Below, piece after piece: positions 57,264 through 64,000 of a DNA stretch of 64,000 nt. The first letter of the stretch is position 1, and every line of letters begins with the position of its first letter. The stretch covers positions 868,001-932,000 of the forward strand of contig JAVTLE010000023.1 of assembly GCA_033439295.1 (NCBI GenBank), given 5' to 3'. The position numbers and the translations under genes are program-made. The DNA is from Deuterostichococcus epilithicus (lineage: Eukaryota > Chlorophyta > Trebouxiophyceae > Prasiolales > Stichococcaceae). Under the pieces are notes generated by a model. The model saw nothing but the letters and a program-made list of their open reading frames with translations, was not told the origin of the DNA and did no database searches.

Positions 57264-58008
57264 GCAGTCGGAAGTGCGGAGGGTTTCAAAAGGGAGCAGC
57301 GCCGCCGGGGGGTGCCACTCGCGCGCTCAACGGCGTCATCGACGCTCAATAGACAGCAACATGCATTCACAAATGCAACGTGCCTTTCTGAGGGTCATAT
57401 CATCGGATTGTTACACCTGCTTAGGTTCAAGGCAGATAGGTAACAGGACTGGACCTCAGCGATTTGTGCTCAGGCCGCTCCCGCGGTGGCGGACCGCCAG
57501 AGACGGGTGCTTTGCCGCCCCTGGCTCATGTGTGTCAGTCCATATTCCAGCTAGCATCGAGATGTTTTTGGCAGCCTCGATTGCGCCGGACCCAAGGTGA
57601 TTTGCTCTGTGATGCTCCTGGCAGTAATGCACGACTCTGGTGGGCATTGTGGCAGGTAAACGTCAGGCGAAGACGCCCTCGTCCAAGGGGTGCGAAGCAT
57701 AACGTCCAGACAGAGCACAGCACGGGTCAGTTTTCACTTGCCGCATTTCTTTGTCCGCAGCCGCTGCCACATTGCACGACAACCTTTGCAAGCGACCTCC
57801 TGGAATTGCTGCGAAGCTTCCCTGGCGTGCGCGTTGCCGTTTCCAGGTGGTGACCCCATTCTTGGCTTACGTCGGACGTCGCTGTGCAGCATTTGCTTCG
57901 GGTCCAACGCCTTGCAGAGCGGCATCGGAGCTCGGACTCACATTCCGTGGCAGCGGGCGCTGCGAGAGGAGCTCCACTGGATACCAGGGCTGCCAGTCGC
58001 GTGGGAGG
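57264..58008. other. Intergenic: prolyl oligopeptidase 3' flank and RING gene promoter
   Basis: No convincing exon or RNA gene is visible in these 745 bp. It should contain the 3' UTR of the peptidase and the promoter of the RING gene. Confidence 0.45.
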
Positions 58009-61000
58009 ATGAGGGAAGTGAGCAGCATCGACTTGTGCTCGCCTGACTCGCCACCTCCGCCTGCCAAGCGCCTCAGAAAGGTGCTGCTGCCAGGATCATG
58101 CACCTGCCCGGCACCAAGCTCGCCATTCGTGGGCTTGACTCACCCTGAAGCTGACAGCCCAGCAATACAAGACCTGCCTCGTTGGGCGTTGGCGCGTTTC
58201 TGTTGCCTCGATGGCAGTGACGCATCACGCTCCGTATTGCACGGACGCACGCATGTTGGGCGCGGCCGGAGGACGGTCACGGCCGACTGTCCAACTCGTT
58301 ACAGAGGGCATGTCCCAGGTGTGGCATCTTGACTCACGAGAAACGTCATGGCCGGCTCTGAGCCTGACCGGTCGTGCATTGTACAGGGCCCACCTGCGAG
58401 GATGAGGGAACTGGATACGACAGCTGAGGACATCATCGACCTCAGTTTGGAGGGACCAGACAGCGGTGCGTGTCCTGGCACAGTAATACGATAGATGACC
58501 TTCGTCTGTGTGGGCATGAGGACAGCTGGCCGGTCGGTCGTTGGCCGGGCCTCTGCAGTCCATTCGAAAGCAGAGAGAACCGTCGCAGACATACCATGGT
58601 GCAACGACTCCCAAGCTGACTTGGCATTACTGATACCGCAGCGCGACGCAGCAGGCGCGGAGCTCAGCAGTCGCCGCCCCAGCAGCCAGCTGCCCAGACA
58701 CAAGCACGGCGGGGCCTCTGGGGCGAGTTGCCCTCATTCACAGACAGCGACGGCGGCGGATCGGACGGCGACACTGCGGCGGGCGGGAGTGCTTGTGAGG
58801 CACAGGAGCAGCGGCGACCCCGCCGGCGGCAACGCACCTATGTGCCGCTTTCCATGCAGCCAGGCAGCGTGGCAGAACAGCCAAAGTCGGGCGCTGATCC
58901 CAGGGGCGGCGATCCATCAGACTTGGATGACGATCTCATCCTCACGGGCATGAGCAGGTGCGTAGTTGCTCATGGTGGTATTACGGTTGCGCATGCTCGT
59001 CAGAACACACTTTCTGCGAATGAGCAGAGGACCTGTGAGAGCAGTATCATGTCAAGTGGGCGCTGAGCCCGCTCGAAGTATGTAGCCAGCGGGAAATTAT
59101 ATCATGCCATGGCCGCTGTCAGATGCCAAGCAAGCAGGCGGTGTCAACCTCACACAGCCATACAGCTGTCGAGTTGCATCAGCCACTTCGCTGAGACGAA
59201 TTCGGTGCCTGTCGACAGGCGACCACAGGGAACGGCAGCGGCGCCCGCGCCCGCAGCACGGGTGCCGTCAGCCGCGCGCCGGCCGCAGCAGCCAGTGCCG
59301 CCCCGGGCGCCACCCGCCACGGGATCCCCGCAGCCGGAGTCTCCGCCCCATGCCTTCAACCGAGTCGGTGTGTGTCCGACTGCGTGGTTTGGAGGGCTTG
59401 ATTGCATGCAGGTTCTTCTGATGCATGCCTTGATGCCAGCAATGTCAATTGCGGCATCCCCTGTGCTGATGAACTATTCGGCACCCCGTTCTGCCTTCGC
59501 CGTGCACCCTGCACCGCTGGGAGTAGTATGGGTCGACCCTCAGCAGCACCGGCAAGCCAGGGGTTCTGCACGTCACAGCACCTGGTGTGGTGCGGGAATG
59601 TCTCACGTTGCTTGGCGCAATGCTATTGCTCTTGACAGCGTGTTGTGTTACTGCAACCGTCACCTGGGCATGCTTATACTACTGCTACTACTGCTACTTC
59701 TAGTATATCGCTACTACTGCTACAACGGTAGTAGTTCTAGTAGTCATTGTCAAGTAGTGGTTGGTACACTATACTGCTGCGAGGTGACTGTAACCACCGC
59801 TGTCGTCAATCGACTCAGCAGCAGGTGTGGAGCGGAGGTTGGCTCGCCGCGGGCATGCAGGGCGGCGCCTCACGCCGCGCTGGCGCGCCACCTGCAGTTT
59901 CCTCTTCCTCCACAAACGTTTTGTTTCCTTAATCATCATGTTTCACTACTTCGCAGAGGCCGCGGGCCGCCGATTCGGCTCGCCGCGGGCGCGCAAGGCG
60001 GCGCAGGACGCTGCGCTGGCTCGTCACCTGCAGCTGCAGGAAGAACTGGAAGCCGCGCGCGCCCGGCAGGCTGCCAGGTGCTTCTCTTCAAAAATTTCGA
60101 GATGTCCTTTTTGAGACGTCCCGCTGACCAACCTCTCCATCGTGTCGTATCCGAACTTCCTTCTGCGGCGCCTCTGGCGCCATGCAAGATGGCCGTACGC
60201 TCGACCAGCATTGGCACCGGCACACGGGCTGGAGTTGCAGGTAAGTGCGCTTTAGGTTGTCTCTTCGCCATGCTGCATGCGTCGGCATCGTGGATGCCGG
60301 CATCGTGCATGTTTAGTCTGGGTGTGTTGGGTTGTCGCTGGGTTCGGAGGCCTTTTGCCAATCCCAAGCCCACGTTGGGCCGCCGTTGACGGCGAACCAT
60401 GTGCGCCATATGGTTACCACGACATGTCTCACTACTTGTTGCATGCACCTCCGCCTTGATTCAGTCAAACAGTCCCCTTTTTGCCTCAGGCTCCGAACCA
60501 GAAGCCAAACCACCATACCTCGTCTTACACCCAGGAACCGGGCGCAGAAGTGCTAATGGGGATCACTCGTCATTCCTGTCAGCAGGATACTGAAATGCAG
60601 CAGCACCCAGTAGCAAGATTGCTGGTTTTCCTGGCTTCATAGATCAATCATGTGACACTAATCATCCTACAAATCTCAAACCTGGGTCCGCAGGTATCAG
60701 GCGCAGCAGGCGCAGCAGGAGGCGGCGATGCGGCAGCGGCTGGACCAGCTGGCTGCCATGGAGGACGCCGCCGCGGGGTGGCCCGCGGACGGCGCCGACG
60801 AGGACGACCTCTTCGGCGGCCGCGACGACCTGGACGAAGATCTGTGGGGCCCGCACAACCCGGCGGCTCGCCGCCGCGGCGCGGGGGGCGCGCCGGCAGC
60901 CGCCGCGGCCATGGATCTCAAGCCTACAGGTGAGTTCCGGCTCACACCTGCTTTGTACTCGCAGCCATCATTCAGGCGCCGCCTCTGGCCCTCCACTTAC

Positions 61001-62699
61001 CTTGTCGCCGTGCCCTGCTTGCATCTTCTATCGGTTTTTCCGTATAACGCACTGCCGCACATGCATGCTGCGCACACATCCTGCGCCCAAGTCAGCGCAG
61101 TGCTGTTCGCCCTCGTCTCATGGGAGTGTTGCTGGCTGCAGGGGCGGCGGCGGCAGCGGCGGCGGCGGCGGCGGCAGCCGGCACCGCGACTGGGGCGGCA
61201 GCTCCTTGGCAGACGCGATGCTGGGCATGCTGACGGAGACCGGCTCTTGGGGTGGTGAGCCTCTCTGAGAGTCTTGTCGTGTGCTATTGGCTGCTGCCTT
61301 TGTCTGCTCTAGACTGCAGCCATCCGCAGCCCAGTCCCTTCGCTCATGCGCATGCTCTTGCCGGCGTGTTGACTAGCACTGCCCCCGCGTGCACTCTTGG
61401 CTCAAGCGGTGGCCCCTGAAGTGGTGGCCTCTGGTCGTGATCTGGTCCCTGCCACCAGCAGTAGGGAGCTGGCCGTAGCCGGCAGTCGGGAGCCCTTCGC
61501 TCCAGACCCTCAGATTGCACACGTCTATCGCTGCAGGTCTGCACGTGGGCGGCCATGCCGGGCTGGGCGGCCACGCCGTGTCCACAGGGCCGCGCGACAT
61601 CGGCGGCGCCATCGCGGCGATGCGCGCCGCAATGGCCGGCATGGCGGTGAGGGCCTGCAACTGCACTATAAGCCTTTTGAAGAGTGACGGCTTTTCTCCT
61701 TGGTTGAAGCTGAGCTTCTTCTGCCGTGACCGGCACAGCCGCCCGGCCGGGGGGGGGGGGGGCAACTCTCTAGCATCCGGATCCGATAGCCGCACTCTTC
61801 ACCTGCTGATTGTGCTGACCGTTTCGTGCAGGCCACATCGCGCCTGCCGCCGTCGATGCTGTTTTCAGACCGCGACTTTGGGGCGGACGACTATGAGGCG
61901 CTGCTTGCCCTGGACGAGGGCATCGACAACCGCAAGGGTGTGCTTTTCATTGCGACATAATTTGTGTTCTCGGCACTGGGGTTACGTGCTGAGTTGTCGA
62001 TTTGTCTCACCCGGGCCTGTGTCCAACCCGCACCCGCGTCCAAGCCCACGAGATGCCGGCAGCAGTGCATGCACATCTTGTCTTTGGTCGGCTTTGGCGA
62101 TGGTGTATTGTTCTAGTGGCGACTCTCAGGATGATGCGCAAAGCGCGTAGGAAAGTGTGCAGAAATGGCATCGGCCACATGCTGCGCGATATCGAAAGTC
62201 AAGAGCCTGCACTGCAACGGTGCAGGCGCGTCGAAGGAGGCCATCGCGGCCATCCCGACGGTAATGCTGCCTGCGGGCGGCGCCGGCGCAGGCGACGGCG
62301 CGGACCCCCGCTGCTCCATCTGCCTGGCGGACTACGAGGCGGGGACGACGCTGCGCAAGCTGCCCTGCGGCCACCAGTTCCACAGGTCCGTGCACAAGGC
62401 AGCATGATCATTTACCGTGTTGACTTGTCTTGTATATGTATGTGTACATGTAGATGTGCATTTGCGCCTTTGTGTTGAGTCGCTGAGCGGGCAGATCTGT
62501 TGCATGCTCACAATGTAGTTCGTTACACTGCGAGCGAGAATTTGACCTTTGACAGCCGTGTTGCACCTCAGAGCATAGTTCAACCGACTTGCCAGAGACA
62601 TTCGCAAGCTTCTTGCGCAGGGACTGCCTGGACACGTGGCTGGCGCAGAAGGCAACCTGCCCCATCTGCCAGGCGCATGCCAGCGGCGGCGGCTGCTGA
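58009..62699 (+). CDS. RING-H2 E3 ubiquitin ligase with SIM-like motifs
   Basis: Eleven exons: 58009-58080, 58387-58465, 58642-58957, 59219-59367, 59957-60077, 60694-60929, 61142-61254, 61537-61646, 61832-61937, 62226-62385 and 62621-62699, giving about 513 aa. The C-terminal RING reads CSIC..LPCGHQFHRDCLDTWL..CPIC, that is C-x2-C, C-x1-H-x2-H-x2-C, C-x2-C (C3H2C3). It is preceded by the usual DFGADDYEALLALDEGIDNR block. The N-terminus has acidic hydrophobic stretches SSIDLCSPDS, EDIIDLSLEG and DLDDDLILTG that look like SUMO-interacting motifs, a basic PPAKRLRK (possible nuclear signal), then Pro/Ala-rich and coiled EEL/AQQ-rich segments and a Gly run. All exon phases agree except between exons 6 and 7, where one nucleotide is unaccounted for; a microexon or a base error in the G/C repeat at 61141-61180 would explain it. 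The start could alternatively be 58402. Confidence 0.85.
59672..59745. repeat. Imperfect TAC/TGC trinucleotide repeat with inverted arm
   Basis: The tract ctactgctactactgctact continues irregularly and then switches to the complementary gtagtagttctagtagtc, so it could form a weak hairpin. It lies in an intron of the RING gene. Confidence 0.7.
59824..59903 (+). repeat. Echo of RING-gene exon 5
   Basis: The stretch ggctcgccgcgggcatgcag and the following ctggcgcgccacctgcag repeat the real exon at 59957-60077 (ggctcgccgcgggcgcgcaa ... ctggctcgtcacctgcag), about 145 bp upstream. It has no intact acceptor of its own. Confidence 0.8.
61749..61762 (+). repeat. Homopolymer of 14 G in an intron
   Basis: Uninterrupted G run between exons 8 and 9 of the RING gene. 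Length is prone to sequencing error. Confidence 0.85.
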
Positions 62700-63394
62700 G
62701 GCGCATGTGCCTGCTAGCGTAGCCAGTCTGCCGCCGATGGCTGTTTAGGCGGGTGACGCCGACACAGCCAGGCGGCTCGGCTGCGGCACAGCTTGGGAGC
62801 CGAGGGTGGCGGCTTTCTTGCGAGATGGCTCGCATCTCAGTAAACCTTTGCAAGCCGATCAGTGGCTGCGCATGCACGTCCGAATCCTGCGACATCCAAT
62901 GCGCAGACAAGCAGTGTCATATCAGGAGCGCAGAGAAGTGTATCAGCGACAAAAGGTATCATCAGGAGGTATAAGCACGCCGGTGCCGCGTAGGGACCGC
63001 GGTGCCTCTGTGGCAGAGTATTGGAACGCAGAGGAGCAGAGCGCTCAGCAGCACAACTGTGTCAGGCTTTCAGCGCCTGGCCCTGCAATGGACTGCTTGT
63101 GCGGTTTCGTGTCTAGGTAGTATCTGCATACACAAAGCTCTAGCACAGGCAGGAACCACCAACTGAAGGTGGTCACGCATCACACAGCTCAGAACCGCTT
63201 GCGTTGTCTCGTGTTTGTACGACGATGCATCCGGTTGCTCACGAGCAGCTGTGCTGACGTGGCTGTGCAGCCATATCAGAGCGTCATCACTGCTACCATT
63301 GTGTGACTCTCCTCCTCTGGTTACTGTCCGCACCTCAACGTAAATACACGTCTGGACATTCGTTGTATCACGACGCTATCGCGTGTTGTCGAAG
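62700..63394. other. Intergenic: RING gene 3' flank and promoter of the right-edge gene
   Basis: No coding or RNA gene is apparent in these 695 bp, and no clear TGTAA or TATA element. Confidence 0.45.
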
Positions 63395-64000
63395 ATGACA
63401 GATGTGCCTGGCGAAACCGTGTCGGATGACAAGCTTAAGCAGCTGGTGGACGCCAGCTCCGATGCCGTACTCGGCAACATGCATGTCGAGCCGGTCGATG
63501 ACATGCGGGCAGAGCGGGAACGGGCGTCCATCGATTCTGAGGCCTTAGCAGTCTACATGAATGGGGGAGCCAAGAAACTCGAGCGCAAGTGCGTACTGGT
63601 GTTTCGTATGCGCAACTGATTGCATTCGACCACCCAAGTCATTGCGATCTGTCTGGCTCGCATCAGCAAAGCAGAGGACGTTGTCTCAGCATGCACCGAC
63701 TGCTGCGCTCAAATCGCTGCATCAGCCCGCCACAAACGTGAGTGCTCCATGACGTGCTATCGCAGGCGGGAGATGGCGGAGCTCGTGGCAACGAAGCCTT
63801 GGGGCGACAAGCGGCGGCGATACTTTTTGTCGCGGACGGAGGAGTATGTTGGGGCGCTGCGCGCGTCGCTCGGCATCTGGTAAGCGGCCGGCGCTGTGTA
63901 GAGGCATAGTCAAAACACATACACTCTTTTTTAAACTATGAAGCCCCACCGCATCATGCTCAGGAAGCGCATCGACTTCCTTTCCAGCTCGCTCGACCTC
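63395..64000 (+). CDS. Acyl-CoA oxidase-like protein, 5' part only
   Basis: Three exons join in frame: 63395-63588, 63766-63879 and 63964 to the window edge. The translation includes DDMRAERERASIDSEALAVY, then MNGGAKKLERKREMAEL, KPWGDKRRRYFLSRTEEYVG and ALRASLGIWKRIDFLSS. This follows the N-terminal alpha-helical pattern of peroxisomal acyl-CoA oxidases (ER..ASF....L...L.GG..K..RRRE followed by a second helix block), which catalyse the first step of peroxisomal beta-oxidation. The start at 63395 is the first ATG in frame; no targeting peptide is seen, as expected for an enzyme with a C-terminal peroxisomal signal. The catalytic and FAD regions lie outside the window, so the assignment rests on the N-terminal pattern alone. 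Confidence 0.6.

Noticed and set aside
59109-60389. 426-codon plus-strand open frame in the RING locus
   Set aside because: It runs through two real exons in the wrong frame and through introns containing the TAC/TGC repeat. The exon model with consistent phases explains the region better.
1-64000. CRISPR arrays, insertion sequences, tRNA or rRNA genes
   Set aside because: No regular spacer-repeat array, transposase motif, terminal inverted repeats, or tRNA-like T-loop/anticodon arrangement was found. The tandem units are exon copies.

Overview
The window is GC-rich eukaryotic nuclear DNA, dense in short exons and introns. Everything seen fits a green alga (Chlorophyta, probably a trebouxiophyte). 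There is a plastid-type isoamylase, plant-like orthologues elsewhere, strong GTGCGY/GTGAGY donors, TTTAGGG-like motifs, and no bacterial operon signals. The species is not identifiable by eye. Genes were rebuilt by hand from reading frame, splice sites, intron phase and recalled family motifs. No alignment was run.

Layout, left to right. (1) Minus strand, 1-18911: a very long coiled-coil gene that matches the nuclear-pore basket protein TPR/Mlp/NUA. Its 3' end runs off the left edge. (2) Plus, 19045-27759: isoamylase-type starch debranching enzyme, 23 exons, sharing a short divergent promoter with gene 1. (3) Plus, 28803-29985, and minus, 31058-32392: two convergent paralogues of a small 12-cysteine peptide. 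Both have six tiny exons, one of 20 nt, and the family looks new. (4) Plus, 32861-42133: organellar oligopeptidase A (M3A), 22 exons. (5) Minus, 42414-48508: a second M3-clan metallopeptidase of the oligoendopeptidase F-like type, 19 exons. (6) Plus, 48950-57263: prolyl oligopeptidase (S9A), 21 exons. (7) Plus, 58009-62699: RING-H2 ubiquitin ligase with SUMO-interaction-like motifs. (8) Plus, 63395 to the right edge: 5' end of an acyl-CoA-oxidase-like gene. Genes 4-6 form a run of three peptidases that degrade short peptides.

The most unusual property is not a gene. In almost every gene, introns carry decayed tandem copies ('echoes') of the neighbouring exon together with its splice site, usually 60-180 bp away and in one to three copies. 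One echo, in the M3A gene, is a complete 116-bp exon with both splice sites and an open frame. Two further oddities accompany it. About 15 introns use GC-AG borders, and CCCTAAA telomere-like motifs lie at the branch-point/pyrimidine-tract position of several 3' splice sites. Together they suggest a genome in which local tandem duplication keeps making and remodelling introns.
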